A stretch of 64,000 bases of DNA from the NCBI RefSeq assembly GCF_000420745.1, contig NZ_ATVN01000007.1, positions 100,619 to 164,618 on the forward strand. The letters are read 5' to 3'. The notes beneath the pieces are model-generated. The model ran no database searches, was not told where the DNA came from, and saw only the letters and a program-made list of their open reading frames with translations. Below are positions 1-8,708 of the stretch, piece after piece. The position numbers and the translations under genes were made by a program. Origin of the DNA: Pseudorhodobacter ferrugineus DSM 5888. Its GTDB lineage: Bacteria > Pseudomonadota > Alphaproteobacteria > Rhodobacterales > Rhodobacteraceae. Positions within the stretch are counted from its first letter, which is position 1. Each line of letters opens with the position of its first letter.

Positions 1-649
1 CTGGCACCACATCGGCCACCCCCGCCGCCAAATCCAACCGCGTCTGATTCACATCCGTAATCACCACATGGCGCGCCCCAACATGCCGCGCCACGGCCGC
101 CGCCATAATCCCAATCGGCCCTGCCCCCGTGATCAACACATCCTCCCCCACCAGATCAAAGCTTAACGCCGTGTGAACCGCATTCCCCAACGGGTCCAAA
201 ATTGCGCCAATCTCATCATCAATCGCATCGGGCAACGGCACCACATTAAACGCGGGCAGGCGCAGATATTCGGCAAACGCCCCTTGCTCGTTCACCCCGA
301 TCCCGCGCGTGGCAGGGTCCAGATGAAACTTGCCCGCGCGGCTCTGGCGGCTGTGCTTGCCAATCAAATGCCCCTCGCCCGAACAGCGTTGCCCTATCTC
401 TAACCCTTCGACATTGCGGCCCAATTCTACAATCTCGCCCGCAAATTCATGCCCCGTCACCAAAGGCACCGGCACGGTTTTCGCCGCCCATTCATCCCAG
501 TTCCAAATATGGATATCGGTGCCGCAAATCCCCGTCTTGCGCACGCGGATCAGCACATCATCCGGCCCAATCTCGGGCACCCCGCGGCGTTCCATCCACA
601 ATCCGGGTTCCGGCCGCGCTTTCACCAAGGCTTTCATATCATTGCGCAT
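1..649 (-). CDS. tdh: L-threonine 3-dehydrogenase, N-terminal part (runs off the window)
   Basis: This zinc alcohol-dehydrogenase-family enzyme oxidises L-threonine to 2-amino-3-ketobutyrate with NAD, supplying Kbl next to it. About 216 residues are present; the C-terminus lies outside. The GroES-like domain shows [12 protein letters not shown] (catalytic zinc Cys42) and GHEFAGE, followed by a Rossmann motif [11 protein letters not shown]. The ATG shares one base with the kbl stop (TGATG), so the two are translationally coupled, with kbl first. Oddly, the loop that carries four structural-zinc cysteines in the Escherichia coli enzyme reads [15 protein letters not shown] here, with no cysteine. 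Identity is secure from motifs and the kbl neighbour. Confidence 0.95.
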   Translation of the reverse strand, partial: MRNDMKALVKARPEPGLWMERRGVPEIGPDDVLIRVRKTGICGTDIHIWNWDEWAAKTVPVPLVTGHEFAGEIVELGRNVEGLEIGQRCSGEGHLIGKHSRQSRAGKFHLDPATRGIGVNEQGAFAEYLRLPAFNVVPLPDAIDDEIGAILDPLGNAVHTALSFDLVGEDVLITGAGPIGIMAAAVARHVGARHVVITDVNQTRLDLAAGVADVVP

Positions 650-1830
650 CACAGCACCCCCACTGCATGGCCAGCGTCCTTAAACGCCGCCAAACCGAAA
701 TCCAGATCTTCACGCGTCAACGCCGCATTCATCTGCGTCCGTATCCGCGCCCGCCCTTTCGGCACAACCGGAAAGAAAAACCCCGCCACATGCACGCCGC
801 GCTTGCCCAACTCTGCAGCCATGTCTTGCGCCAAACGCGCCTCACCCAGCATCACCGGAATGATCGGATGCTCGCCCGGCAAAACCTCAAACCCCGCCGC
901 CTCCAATCCCGCCCGCCAATAGGCTGCATTCTCAAACAACTGCGCCCGCAACCCGTCCGCCGCCTCAACCAAATCCAGCGCCGCTAATCCCGCCGCCACA
1001 ATCGCAGGCGGCAAGGCGTTGGAAAACAGATAGGGCCGCGCCCGTTGCCGCAGCAGGTCAATCACCGCCTGCGGCCCCGCGATATAACCGCCAAGCGCGC
1101 CCCCCAATGCCTTGCCCAACGTCCCCGTAATCACATCGGCCCGCACGCCAAAATGCGCTGGCGTCCCGCGCCCTTGTGGCCCCATAAACCCCGTCGCATG
1201 GCAATCATCCACCATCAACACCGCCCCATAAGCATCTGCCAAGGCACGAATTTCCGGCAGTTTGGCCAAATACCCATCCATCGAAAACACGCCATCGGTG
1301 GCAATCATGATAAACCGCGCCCCCGCCACCCGCGCGGCCACCAGTTGCGCCTCCAGATCCGCCATATCCGAATTGGCATAGCGGAAACGCTTGGCCTTAC
1401 ACAAACGGATCCCGTCAATAATCGACGCATGGTTCAAACTGTCCGAAATCACCGCATCCTCGGGCCCCAACAACGGCTCAAACAGCCCACCATTGGCATC
1501 AAAGCAGGCCGCGAACAGGATCGAATCGTCGTGCCCCAAAAACTGCGCCAGCCGCGCCTCAAGCGCACGGTGCAAATCTTGCGTCCCGCAAATAAACCGG
1601 ACCGAGGCCATACCAAACCCGCCCGTTTCCAGCGCCCCCCGCGCCGCTGCAATCAAATCAGGATGATCGGCAAGCCCCAGATAATTATTGGCGCATAGGT
1701 TCAGCATCCGCCGCCCCTCCATGTCCACATGCGCGCCTTGCGGTCCCGAAATCAGCCGCTCGCGCTTGGTCATGCCCTCGGCTTCAATCGCCGCCAGCTC
1801 GCCTCGAATATGGTCCAAAAATTCCGACAT
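649..1830 (-). CDS. kbl: Glycine C-acetyltransferase (2-amino-3-ketobutyrate CoA ligase)
   Basis: A PLP enzyme of the alpha-oxoamine synthase family that cleaves 2-amino-3-ketobutyrate with CoA to glycine and acetyl-CoA, the second step of threonine breakdown. The 393 residues match the family length. Visible motifs are LCANNYLGL near residue 45, VDDCHATG with the PLP-binding Asp about 208, and [10 protein letters not shown] with the Schiff-base lysine at about 240. It is the first gene of a kbl-tdh operon and overlaps tdh by one base. The XRE-cupin regulator upstream on the same strand is a plausible local regulator, but that is inference from position only. Confidence 0.96.
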   Translation of the reverse strand: MSEFLDHIRGELAAIEAEGMTKRERLISGPQGAHVDMEGRRMLNLCANNYLGLADHPDLIAAARGALETGGFGMASVRFICGTQDLHRALEARLAQFLGHDDSILFAACFDANGGLFEPLLGPEDAVISDSLNHASIIDGIRLCKAKRFRYANSDMADLEAQLVAARVAGARFIMIATDGVFSMDGYLAKLPEIRALADAYGAVLMVDDCHATGFMGPQGRGTPAHFGVRADVITGTLGKALGGALGGYIAGPQAVIDLLRQRARPYLFSNALPPAIVAAGLAALDLVEAADGLRAQLFENAAYWRAGLEAAGFEVLPGEHPIIPVMLGEARLAQDMAAELGKRGVHVAGFFFPVVPKGRARIRTQMNAALTREDLDFGLAAFKDAGHAVGVL

Positions 1831-1947
1831 GCCAGATTTCCCTCCGCGTTAGCGGAAATCATGCCACACAAGATCCAATCAGTCAATATAAAGGACGCAA
1901 ATCCACTATAACGGATTTTTCTGTTTGAAAATATCCCGGGGGGAATG

Positions 1948-1975
1948 GCCGCAAGGCCAGGGGGGCAGCGCCCCC
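1948..1975 (-). terminator. Stem-loops after the XRE-cupin gene
   Basis: Two adjacent GC-rich hairpins lie just past the XRE-cupin stop: GGGGGC/GCCCCC with a 3-nt loop, and GGCC-GCAA-GGCC. There is no clear U-tract on the minus strand, so this may be a weak or Rho-assisted terminator separating the regulator from kbl-tdh. Confidence 0.45.
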
Positions 1976-1982
1976 GCCACCC

Positions 1983-2540
1983 TCAACTCCCTTGAACGAT
2001 CAAAATTGCCCGCGCCGCAGCCCCTGCAACCTCATGGATCGCATGATCACGGTCTGCAAAATACCTGGCCGTATCCCCTGCGCCAATCTCGGCCTCTTCT
2101 CCCCCCGAAACCACCCGCAACCGCCCCTCAATCACCGTCAAATGTTCACGGCATCCAGCCGAATGTGGCGCCGAAACCAACCCCGCCCCTGCCTGAAACC
2201 CCAGATCATAGACCTCATGGTCGCCGACCGTCTCGGCTGGCGATAAAATCCGTATCCGCACCCCGCGCCCGTGCCCCGTCATCACAGGAGCCGCCCCTGC
2301 CAGCGTCACATCAATCCCGGGTTCAACCTTGGCTTCCAACAATCCCGCAAAATCCACGCCCAACGCTTGGGTCAGGTTCCACAGCGTCGCCACCGTCGGG
2401 CTTGATTCGCCCCGCTCGATCTGGCTGACCATTGACCGACTCACGCCAGAAATCCCTGCCACGGCATCCAAACTCAGCCCACGCGCTTTTCGCGCCGCGC
2501 GCAACCGTTCCGCCAGTCGATCTGTGATGGTGTCCGTCAT
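1983..2540 (-). CDS. XRE-family regulator with C-terminal cupin domain
   Basis: A 185-residue transcription factor with an N-terminal Cro/C1-type helix-turn-helix (ERLRAARKARGLSLDAVA, SRSMVSQIERGESSPT, about residues 8-62) and a C-terminal cupin (about 100-180, with HLTVIEGRLRV and GAGDTARYFADRDHAIH). This family senses small ligands through the cupin and often controls amino-acid or amine metabolism. An in-frame ATG 33 bases upstream would add 11 residues; I chose the later ATG because the HTH then begins at the usual distance. It lies directly upstream of kbl-tdh on the same strand, so control of threonine catabolism or itself is plausible but unproven. Confidence 0.85.
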   Translation of the reverse strand: MTDTITDRLAERLRAARKARGLSLDAVAGISGVSRSMVSQIERGESSPTVATLWNLTQALGVDFAGLLEAKVEPGIDVTLAGAAPVMTGHGRGVRIRILSPAETVGDHEVYDLGFQAGAGLVSAPHSAGCREHLTVIEGRLRVVSGGEEAEIGAGDTARYFADRDHAIHEVAGAAARAILIVQGS

Positions 2541-2659
2541 AAACCCGCAAAGCCCTATAAAACCTGTGCTCAATGTCGCCTGAACACACAGGGCGCGTCA
2601 ATCGCAACACGTCAGATCTATGATACGGAAAGGCCCTTTCAGCGGGCTAGTCTTTGAAA

Positions 2660-2736
2660 TGGTCGGGGCGATAGGATTCGAACCTACGACATCCAGTTCC
2701 CAAAACTGGCGCGCTACCAGACTGCGCTACGCCCCG
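2660..2736 (-). tRNA. tRNA-Pro (anticodon UGG)
   Basis: A 77-nt cloverleaf on the minus strand: acceptor stem CGGGGCG/CGCCCCG, anticodon arm CCAGT-TTTGGGA-ACTGG with anticodon TGG, T-arm GTTCGAATC, discriminator A and a genomically encoded CCA end. The sequence downstream on this strand (towards 2541) shows no integrated element. Confidence 0.97.
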
Positions 2737-2788
2737 ACATCTCAACTGTTCGACCGTTACAACCGAACATGCGCGCTTCCTACGACAT

Positions 2789-2807
2789 GCTTTTCGGATT
2801 GAAAAGC
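2789..2807 (-). terminator. Stem-loop after the DUF192 gene
   Basis: A perfect 7-bp inverted repeat, GCTTTTC-GGATT-GAAAAGC, starts just beyond the DUF192 stop codon and lies between it and tRNA-Pro. It has no U-tract, so it could be a transcript-stabilising or processing hairpin rather than an intrinsic terminator. Confidence 0.45.
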
Positions 2808-2808
2808 C

Positions 2809-3285
2809 TTATTGCGCCTCACAAGGCCATGCAGCTGAAATTTGTTTCAAATCCGGGTGCCGGATCACCGCGCCAGCAGTAATTCCCAGCTTTTTTGCCA
2901 GGCCGCCGTTGATTTCCAGAATGGCAAGAATCTCCGTGCCCCCATCGATTCCCGTCTCGTCATGGGGTACCGCATTGGCGTGAACATGTTTCACCAGCCC
3001 TGTGGCATCGGCAAAAATCATATCAAGGGGAATCAGGGTATTCTTCATCCAAAACACCGCATGCTGCGGGCGTTCGTATAAAAACAGCATACCGGTAGAT
3101 GTCGCCATGTGCTCGCGAAACATCAAACCCTTGGCCCGCTCGGCCGGATCATCCGCCACCTCGACCGAGAACCGGACTTGCCCGCCATCCTCCAGCCGTA
3201 AATCAACCTGATCGGCCGCACACCCTGCAAAACCGGCCTGCGGCACAGCCAGCGCAAGCCCAAAGGCCAACGCCAGCGATTTCAT
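2809..3285 (-). CDS. Exported DUF192-family protein
   Basis: A 158-residue protein with an N-terminal signal peptide (MKSLALAFGLALAVPQAGFA, cleavage near residue 21; the following GC could also be read as a weak lipobox) and one DUF192 domain (motifs FSVEVADDPAERAKGLMFRE, MLFLYERPQHAVFWMKNT, PLDMIFAD, ILEINGG). DUF192 proteins are small exported beta-folded proteins of unknown function. The start was chosen because ATG overlaps the stop of the upstream cold-shock gene (ATGA) and gives an intact signal peptide; a longer start would bury it. It forms a two-gene operon with the cold-shock gene, a pairing I recall from other Rhodobacteraceae. Confidence 0.88.
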   Translation of the reverse strand: MKSLALAFGLALAVPQAGFAGCAADQVDLRLEDGGQVRFSVEVADDPAERAKGLMFREHMATSTGMLFLYERPQHAVFWMKNTLIPLDMIFADATGLVKHVHANAVPHDETGIDGGTEILAILEINGGLAKKLGITAGAVIRHPDLKQISAAWPCEAQ

Positions 3286-3818
3286 TTCTGTGCCTTCAAA
3301 GCCGCGTCCCAAGCCAGAACCTGCGCGGCCATCCGGCCCCGCTTGCCCTCGATGATCCTCAGGCAGATCGCTTCACCAGCCGCAAGATCGGCAAACCCAG
3401 ACATACGCAGCACTTCGACATGCACAAACACATCTTCTGTCTTGCCAAAAACATTGGCAAACCCAAAGCCTTTGCCTTTGTCGAACCACTTCACCCGTGC
3501 CGGTTCCAGCGGACAGGCCGCGATTTCTTCGGCGCTGAAATTCATCCCTTCACCGGCCATCGCAAAGCCGGCTCCTTCGGGTGGTGTAATCGACAACACT
3601 TCAACGGCTTGCACACCGCGCTGCGTTTCCTGAACGGTTACAGTGATTTCTGCGCCATCGGCCACGGTGCTTTGCCCAAAATTCCGCAGCACATTCGAGT
3701 GCAGCAAAACATCGGAACCCGTCTCCTCAGACAGGATAAAGCCAAAGCCCTTGACCGGATCAAACCATTTAACGCGACCGTGCAGAACCTGCACGGGATT
3801 CTCGTCTTCGTCTTCCAT
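3282..3818 (-). CDS. Cold-shock protein with two CSD domains
   Basis: A 178-residue nucleic-acid-binding protein made of two cold-shock domains, about residues 12-78 and 105-172. Each has the RNP1-like signature (VKWFDPVKGFGFI; VKWFDKGKGFGFA) and the RNP2-like strand (DVLLHSNVL; DVFVHVEVL). Typical bacterial Csp proteins are about 70 residues with one domain; the double form is common in alphaproteobacteria. It probably binds single-stranded RNA or DNA as a chaperone. The acidic N-terminus and the linker are not conserved CSD sequence. It is upstream of and translationally coupled to the DUF192 gene. Confidence 0.93.
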   Translation of the reverse strand: MEDEDENPVQVLHGRVKWFDPVKGFGFILSEETGSDVLLHSNVLRNFGQSTVADGAEITVTVQETQRGVQAVEVLSITPPEGAGFAMAGEGMNFSAEEIAACPLEPARVKWFDKGKGFGFANVFGKTEDVFVHVEVLRMSGFADLAAGEAICLRIIEGKRGRMAAQVLAWDAALKAQK

Positions 3819-3933
3819 GATAGGCCTCTTACCCAGATTTAGCCTTTAAAACACTGTTCTGTTAGATGTCGCAGTCGGGTTCAAGCCCTATCTCACGCAA
3901 TTGTGCACATCAATCCCTGCGGTAACGCACGTT

Positions 3934-4536
3934 TCAGGGGTTCAAGCGCACAACTTCCCATGCGTCACATACTGTTTTGCGTGTCCAACGAAAGCGGTCG
4001 TGCAACCTAAAGGCGCCATCCGCCCAAAATTCGATCTCAAGCGGGATGATTCGGATGCCGCCCCAAAACGGCGGGCGCTTCGGGTTGGTCCCTTGCTGCG
4101 CCGTCACCTTTGCCACATCGGCCATCAGGCTTGTCCGCGACGACAAGGGTTGCGACTGCGCCGAAGCCCAGGCCCCCAACCGGCTTTTAAGCGAGCGTGA
4201 CGCATAATACGCATCCGCTTGTGGCCCCTCCTCGCGCTCGGTCACACCCCGAACCCTGAGTTGGCGGCGCAGTGATTTCCAATGCATAACAAAGGCCGCC
4301 TTGCCCGCCGCTTCAATCTCTTGCCCCTTCTGGCTGGTGTAATTGGTATAAAACACAAATGCCGCAGGCTCGATGTCTTTCAGCAACACCATCCGCGCAT
4401 TCGGCATCCCGTCTACGTCCACCGTCGACAGCGCAATTGCATTGGGGTCGTTGACCTCGGCCGCCTCTGCCTCGGCCAACCAAGCCTGCGCCAAAACGAA
4501 CGGGTCATCGCCCGCAAATATGCCACCACGATCCAT
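3934..4536 (-). CDS. pdxH: Pyridoxamine 5'-phosphate oxidase
   Basis: An FMN-dependent oxidase that converts pyridoxamine or pyridoxine 5'-phosphate to pyridoxal 5'-phosphate, the cofactor of the many PLP enzymes in this window. The 200 residues show [19 protein letters not shown] (FMN phosphate contacts), the TSQKGQEIE segment, [12 protein letters not shown] and a C-terminal arginine-rich RFRWTR. The ATG at 4536 follows an AAGGTGG ribosome-binding site; a GTG two codons upstream is an alternative. It is transcribed divergently from fabI across a 155-base intergenic region. Confidence 0.95.
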   Translation of the reverse strand: MDRGGIFAGDDPFVLAQAWLAEAEAAEVNDPNAIALSTVDVDGMPNARMVLLKDIEPAAFVFYTNYTSQKGQEIEAAGKAAFVMHWKSLRRQLRVRGVTEREEGPQADAYYASRSLKSRLGAWASAQSQPLSSRTSLMADVAKVTAQQGTNPKRPPFWGGIRIIPLEIEFWADGAFRLHDRFRWTRKTVCDAWEVVRLNP

Positions 4537-4691
4537 AGCCACCTTCTTTCAAAACGGAACAATCTAACAACCCTAGCCTGCATTTTGCCAAGGGCAACCC
4601 CGCCCCCCCAACATCTTGACCATCGGCCTTGATGCCGCACCCCGTATCGCCTAAACCAACCTTAACACAACAATAACAGACGAGGGATATT

Positions 4692-5537
4692 ATGGCCGGA
4701 CTAATGGCAGGCAAGCGCGGGCTCATCATGGGCCTCGCCAACGACAAATCCATCGCATGGGGCATTGCCAAGGCCTGCGCCGAACATGGCGCTGAACTGG
4801 CCTTTTCCTATCAGGGCGAGCAGCTGAAAAAGCGCGTCGAACCCCTCGCCACCTCGATTGGTTCGACCGAAATGATCGAATGCGATGTCACGGATGAGGC
4901 GTCGCTGGATGCGGTTTTTGACCACCTGAAAAACGTCTGGGGCAGCATTGATTTCGTCGTCCACGCCATCGGCTTTTCCGATAAAAACGAACTGCGGGGC
5001 CGCTACGTCGATACGGGCCGTGAAAACTTCCTGATGTCGATGGATATTTCCGTCTATTCCTTTACCGCCGTCTGCAAACGCGCGGCCGCCATCATGAACC
5101 CCGGCGGCTCGCTCCTCACCCTCACCTATTACGGTGCGGAAAAGGTCATGCCGCATTACAACGTCATGGGCCTGTGCAAGGCCGCGCTCGAGGCGTCGGT
5201 GAAATACATCGCCGAGGATCTGGGCAAAGACGGTATCCGCTGCAACGCCATTTCCGCAGGCCCCATCAAAACGCTGGCCGCCTCTGGCATCGGCGATTTC
5301 CGCTATATCATGCGCTGGAACGAACTCAATTCGCCGCTCCGCCGCAACGTGACCCAGGATGAGGTTGGCAAGGCCGCCGTCTTCCTGCTCTCCGATCTCG
5401 GTTCGGGCACCACGGGCGAAAACCTGCATGTCGATGCAGGCTATCATGTCGTGGGCATGAAAGCCGTTGATGCCCCCGATATCGACGTGGTCACCGCCAA
5501 AGCGCAAAAGGGTGCCGCCCCCTCTGCTGAAGAATGA
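4692..5537 (+). CDS. fabI: Enoyl-[acyl-carrier-protein] reductase (NADH)
   Basis: The last reductive step of fatty-acid elongation: trans-2-enoyl-ACP to acyl-ACP using NADH. The 281-residue protein is a short-chain dehydrogenase with the FabI form of the cofactor site (GLANDKSIAWGIA, residues 14-26), the catalytic pair Tyr156-x6-Lys163 in YNVMGLCK preceded by LTYYGAE with Tyr146, and SAGPIKTLAASGI. The C-terminus is about 15-20 residues longer than in E. coli. Its stop overlaps the next ATG by four bases, coupling it to a LysE exporter with no evident metabolic link. Confidence 0.97.
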   Translation: MAGLMAGKRGLIMGLANDKSIAWGIAKACAEHGAELAFSYQGEQLKKRVEPLATSIGSTEMIECDVTDEASLDAVFDHLKNVWGSIDFVVHAIGFSDKNELRGRYVDTGRENFLMSMDISVYSFTAVCKRAAAIMNPGGSLLTLTYYGAEKVMPHYNVMGLCKAALEASVKYIAEDLGKDGIRCNAISAGPIKTLAASGIGDFRYIMRWNELNSPLRRNVTQDEVGKAAVFLLSDLGSGTTGENLHVDAGYHVVGMKAVDAPDIDVVTAKAQKGAAPSAEE

Positions 5538-6139
5538 GCATAGAGCCGTTTCTGGCTCTGATCGCCGTCCTCACCCCGGCGATTCTGTCGCCGGGGCCAA
5601 GCATTATCGCCGCCACCCAAATGGCCTTGGCCCAAGGCCGCGACAAGGCACTCCCCTACGGCCTCGGCCTTGCCTTCGGCGCATCCCTTTGGTGCCTGTT
5701 TGCCCTTTTCGGCCTTGCGGTGGTCTTCAAACTTTACCCGCCCCTCTTCCAAGCCGCCAAAATCGCAGGCGGCCTTTACCTTCTCTACATGGCCTACGGC
5801 CTCTGGCGCGGCGCGCGCAACCCGCTCCCCCCCGCCGCCGAACGCCGTTTTGGCAACGGTTTTGCGGGCGGGGTCATCCTGTCGCTGTCCAACCCCAAAC
5901 CGGCCCTGTTTTATTCCGCCGTTATCCTGACCCTGTTTCCCGACCCGCACGGTGCGGCTATGCTGACCGCTATCTATGCCACAGCACTTGCGACGGAACT
6001 GTTTTGGTACGCCTGCGTCACGATTTCCATGTCCACCAACACCATGCGCAAACGCTACCTTGCCGCCAAATTCTGGATCGATATCATCGCCGCACTCGCC
6101 CTCGCCGCCCTCAGCCTTATGCTGATCTTCAACCTTTAA
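5534..6139 (+). CDS. LysE/RhtB-family exporter, copy 1
   Basis: A 201-residue inner-membrane protein with about six predicted membrane segments and the LysE/RhtB hallmark near the N-terminus (LSPGPSIIAATQMALAQG) and SLSNPKPALFYSA in the middle. The family exports amino acids or related small metabolites by proton antiport; the substrate cannot be read from the sequence. It is translationally coupled to fabI (ATGA) and followed after 6 bases by a diverged paralogue in the same orientation, so the two arose by duplication or act as a pair. Confidence 0.9.
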   Translation: MSIEPFLALIAVLTPAILSPGPSIIAATQMALAQGRDKALPYGLGLAFGASLWCLFALFGLAVVFKLYPPLFQAAKIAGGLYLLYMAYGLWRGARNPLPPAAERRFGNGFAGGVILSLSNPKPALFYSAVILTLFPDPHGAAMLTAIYATALATELFWYACVTISMSTNTMRKRYLAAKFWIDIIAALALAALSLMLIFNL

Positions 6140-6145
6140 AGGCCC

Positions 6146-6766
6146 GTGCCCATGACCCTCACCGCCTTCCTCGCCGTGGCCCTTTTGCACCTTATGGCCG
6201 CGATCAGCCCCGGCCCCGCTGTCCTTATGGCCGCCCGCACGGGTGTCACCGAAGGGCTGCGTACCGGCACCTTCCTCGCCTTTGGCATCGGCGCTGGCGC
6301 GGTCATCTGGGCGATGGCCGCGCTCTTCGGTCTCGCCGTTATTTTCCAAGCCGCTCCCGCCCTCCTCTGGTCGCTCAAAATTATTGGCGGCCTCTACCTT
6401 CTCCATATGGCTTGGGGCATGTGGCGCGATGCTGCCAAACCGCTTGATATGACCCAATCCACCCGCTTGCCCCGCACGCCCCTGTCGGCCTTCAAACTCG
6501 GCCTCGTCACCCAACTGGCCAACCCCAAACCCGCCGTCTTGTTCTCGGCCATCTTCATCGGCACTGTGCCACCCGAAACCCCGCTTTGGGTTTACGGCGC
6601 GCTCCTCACCGTGGTGTTCTTGAACGAGGCACTGTGGAATATCCTCGTCGCCCGCATCTTTTCCTTTGACCGGACGCGCGGCGCCTATATCAACCTTAAA
6701 ACCATTATCGACCGGGCCTTTGGCGGCATGCTTGCCCTGCTGGGCCTCAAAATCGCAGCGACCTAA
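6146..6766 (+). CDS. LysE/RhtB-family exporter, copy 2
   Basis: A 206-residue paralogue of the preceding gene with the same plan: ISPGPAVLMAARTGVTEG near the N-terminus, TQLANPKPAVLFSAIF centrally and about six hydrophobic segments. The reading begins at a GTG six bases after the previous stop; an ATG two codons later is an equally good start. The short gap indicates one operon with fabI and copy 1. Amino-acid or metabolite export is the family role; the substrate is unknown. Confidence 0.9.
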   Translation: MPMTLTAFLAVALLHLMAAISPGPAVLMAARTGVTEGLRTGTFLAFGIGAGAVIWAMAALFGLAVIFQAAPALLWSLKIIGGLYLLHMAWGMWRDAAKPLDMTQSTRLPRTPLSAFKLGLVTQLANPKPAVLFSAIFIGTVPPETPLWVYGALLTVVFLNEALWNILVARIFSFDRTRGAYINLKTIIDRAFGGMLALLGLKIAAT

Positions 6767-6793
6767 CCTGCAATCTGACCAAGAGGGATCACC

Positions 6794-7297
6794 ATGACAG
6801 ACCGTTTGCCCCATGAAAAAGGCTTCCACATTTCGTGGGATCAAATGCACCGTGACGCCCGCGCCCTTGCGTGGCGGTTGGATGGCAAAGGCCCCGACAA
6901 TGGCAATTGGAAAGCGGTCGTCGGCATCACCCGTGGCGGCATGGTGCCAGCAATGATCGTCGCGCGCGAACTCGACATCCGCGTGGTCGATACCATTTCT
7001 GTCAAAAGCTATGACCACCAAGACCGTGCCGAGGCCAAGGTCATCAAAGCGCCGCAAGCCGATGTGATGGGCGATGGCACCGGCATCCTGATCGTCGACG
7101 ATCTGGTCGATACCGGCAAAACGCTGGAACTGGTGCGCAAACTTTATCCCAAAGCGCATTTCGCCACCGTCTATGCCAAACCACATGGCCGCCCGATGGT
7201 AGAGACGTTTATTACAGAGGTCAGTCAGGACACATGGATTTTCTTTCCTTGGGATATGGCATTGCAATATGTCCAACCTTACCGCGGCAAGGATTAA
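6794..7297 (+). CDS. gpt: Xanthine phosphoribosyltransferase
   Basis: A purine-salvage enzyme transferring ribose-5-phosphate from PRPP to xanthine or guanine, usually membrane-associated. The 167 residues fit the family, with [11 protein letters not shown] (PPi loop) and the PRPP motif [13 protein letters not shown] at residues 98-110. A ribosome-binding site GAGGG precedes the ATG. It follows the LysE genes by 27 bases and may be read from the same transcript. Confidence 0.93.
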   Translation: MTDRLPHEKGFHISWDQMHRDARALAWRLDGKGPDNGNWKAVVGITRGGMVPAMIVARELDIRVVDTISVKSYDHQDRAEAKVIKAPQADVMGDGTGILIVDDLVDTGKTLELVRKLYPKAHFATVYAKPHGRPMVETFITEVSQDTWIFFPWDMALQYVQPYRGKD

Positions 7298-7327
7298 CAC
7301 GGGCTTAAGGCCCAATCAAAAACAACG

Positions 7328-7348
7328 CGTATGTACGCCGTATGTACG
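7328..7348. promoter_or_regulatory. Tandem CGTATGTACG motif upstream of the aminotransferase
   Basis: Two exact copies of the near-palindromic 10-mer CGTATGTACG start at 7328 and 7339, 11 bases apart (one helical turn), between gpt and the aminotransferase gene. A third exact copy is at 30491, upstream of valS. The layout suggests side-by-side binding of a dimeric regulator. The protein is not identified. Confidence 0.45.
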
Positions 7349-7392
7349 CATCCAATACGCAAAACATACACCCTCATTTACGGTGATCCCAC

Positions 7393-8571
7393 ATGATCCA
7401 TCCCCTCAATCCCGCCATGGCCGCCACCGACCCACCTCCGGTGATGGAGGCGCGGCGCTGGCTTGACGGGGTGGTTTTTCCACCGGATCGCCCGCTGATC
7501 AACGTCTCCCAAGCCGCCCCCACGGCCCCGCCACCCTTGGCCTTGCGCCAAGCAATCGCTGAAGCCGCATTGCACAACGACGCCGCCCATTTGTACGGTC
7601 CCGTCCTCGGCTTGCCCGCGCTTCGGGCTGAAATTGCGCAGCAATGGTCCACCGCTTACGGCGGGAATATCCAAGAAAATCAAGTTGCTATCACCCAAGG
7701 CTGCAATCAGGCCTTCACCGCGATTATGTCCACCTTGGCAGGTGCCGCGGATGAGGTGATTTTGCCAACCCCGTGGTATTTCAACCATAAAATGTGGCTG
7801 GATATGCAAGGCGTGCGCACCGTACCCTTGGCCACAGGCGAAGGTTTGATCCCCCGCGCCGCCGATGCCGCCGCCCTGATCACAGATCGCACCCGCGCCA
7901 TCGTTCTGGTCAGCCCGAACAACCCTGGCGGCGCGGAATACCCTGCCGAAACCTTAAATGATTTCATGTACTTAGCCCGCTCGCGTGGCATCGCCCTGAT
8001 CATCGATGAAACCTACCGCGACTTCGACAGCCGCACAGGCGCGCCCCATACCCTGTTCACCGACCCGCAATGGGCCGACACCCTCATACATCTCTACAGC
8101 TTTTCAAAGGCTTACCGCCTGACCGGCCACCGCGTCGGTGCCGTCGTCGCCTCCGAATCCCGTCTGGCCGAGGTCGAAAAATTCCTCGACACCGTCGCCA
8201 TCTGCCCCAGCCAATTGGGCCAGATCGCAGCCCTTTGGGGGATGCAAAATCTGGGTCCTTGGGTCGCCAGTGAACGCCTTGAAATCCTGTCGCGTCGCAG
8301 CGCAATGATAAATGGTTTCAAAGACTTACCGGATTGGAAGCTGCTCGGCTGTGGTGCCTATTTCGCCTATATCGAACACCCCTACGCCTTGCCCTCGGAC
8401 CAACTGGCCAAATCCCTTGTGCAAAAAGCGTCCCTCCTCACCCTGCCTGGCACCATGTTCCAACCCGCCGGATCGGCAGATGGCAAACGCCAACTCCGCA
8501 TCGCCTTTGCCAACATAGACGCCACGGGCATCACAGAGTTTTTCAAACGTCTTCAACACCTTACGCTTTAA
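7393..8571 (+). CDS. Class I/II PLP-dependent aminotransferase
   Basis: A 392-residue fold-type I aminotransferase. It shows VSPNNPGG (about 173-180), the PLP-contacting Asp and Tyr in IIDETYRDF (203-211) and the Schiff-base lysine at 239 in YSFSKAYRLTGHRVGA with Arg247. These place it in the aspartate/aromatic aminotransferase superfamily; the amino donor and acceptor cannot be told from the sequence. It stands alone, with a 95-base upstream gap holding two copies of a 10-bp motif. A ribosome-binding site is weak (GGTGATCCCAC before the ATG). Confidence 0.88.
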   Translation: MIHPLNPAMAATDPPPVMEARRWLDGVVFPPDRPLINVSQAAPTAPPPLALRQAIAEAALHNDAAHLYGPVLGLPALRAEIAQQWSTAYGGNIQENQVAITQGCNQAFTAIMSTLAGAADEVILPTPWYFNHKMWLDMQGVRTVPLATGEGLIPRAADAAALITDRTRAIVLVSPNNPGGAEYPAETLNDFMYLARSRGIALIIDETYRDFDSRTGAPHTLFTDPQWADTLIHLYSFSKAYRLTGHRVGAVVASESRLAEVEKFLDTVAICPSQLGQIAALWGMQNLGPWVASERLEILSRRSAMINGFKDLPDWKLLGCGAYFAYIEHPYALPSDQLAKSLVQKASLLTLPGTMFQPAGSADGKRQLRIAFANIDATGITEFFKRLQHLTL

Positions 8572-8708
8572 TTTAATCTTTGCGTAAATACTCAAATGGG
8601 TGCTGGATCCCCCAAACCGCCGCCCATAACACACCCAAACCCAACACCTTGCCCCCGCCCCTCTAACCCCATAGACAAGGGCCAACGACGTTTCCAAAGG
8701 TAGATCAC

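Noticed and set aside
2746..2768. LexA box upstream of tRNA-Pro (GTTCG...CGAAC)
   Set aside because: It is an inverted repeat with 11-base spacing, not the direct repeat GTTC-N7-GTTC.
5444..7315. A 623-codon open frame on the minus strand across fabI, the LysE genes and gpt
   Set aside because: It is antisense to four well-recognised genes, is rich in His, Gly and Gln as expected for reverse-frame GC-rich sequence, and has no family motif.
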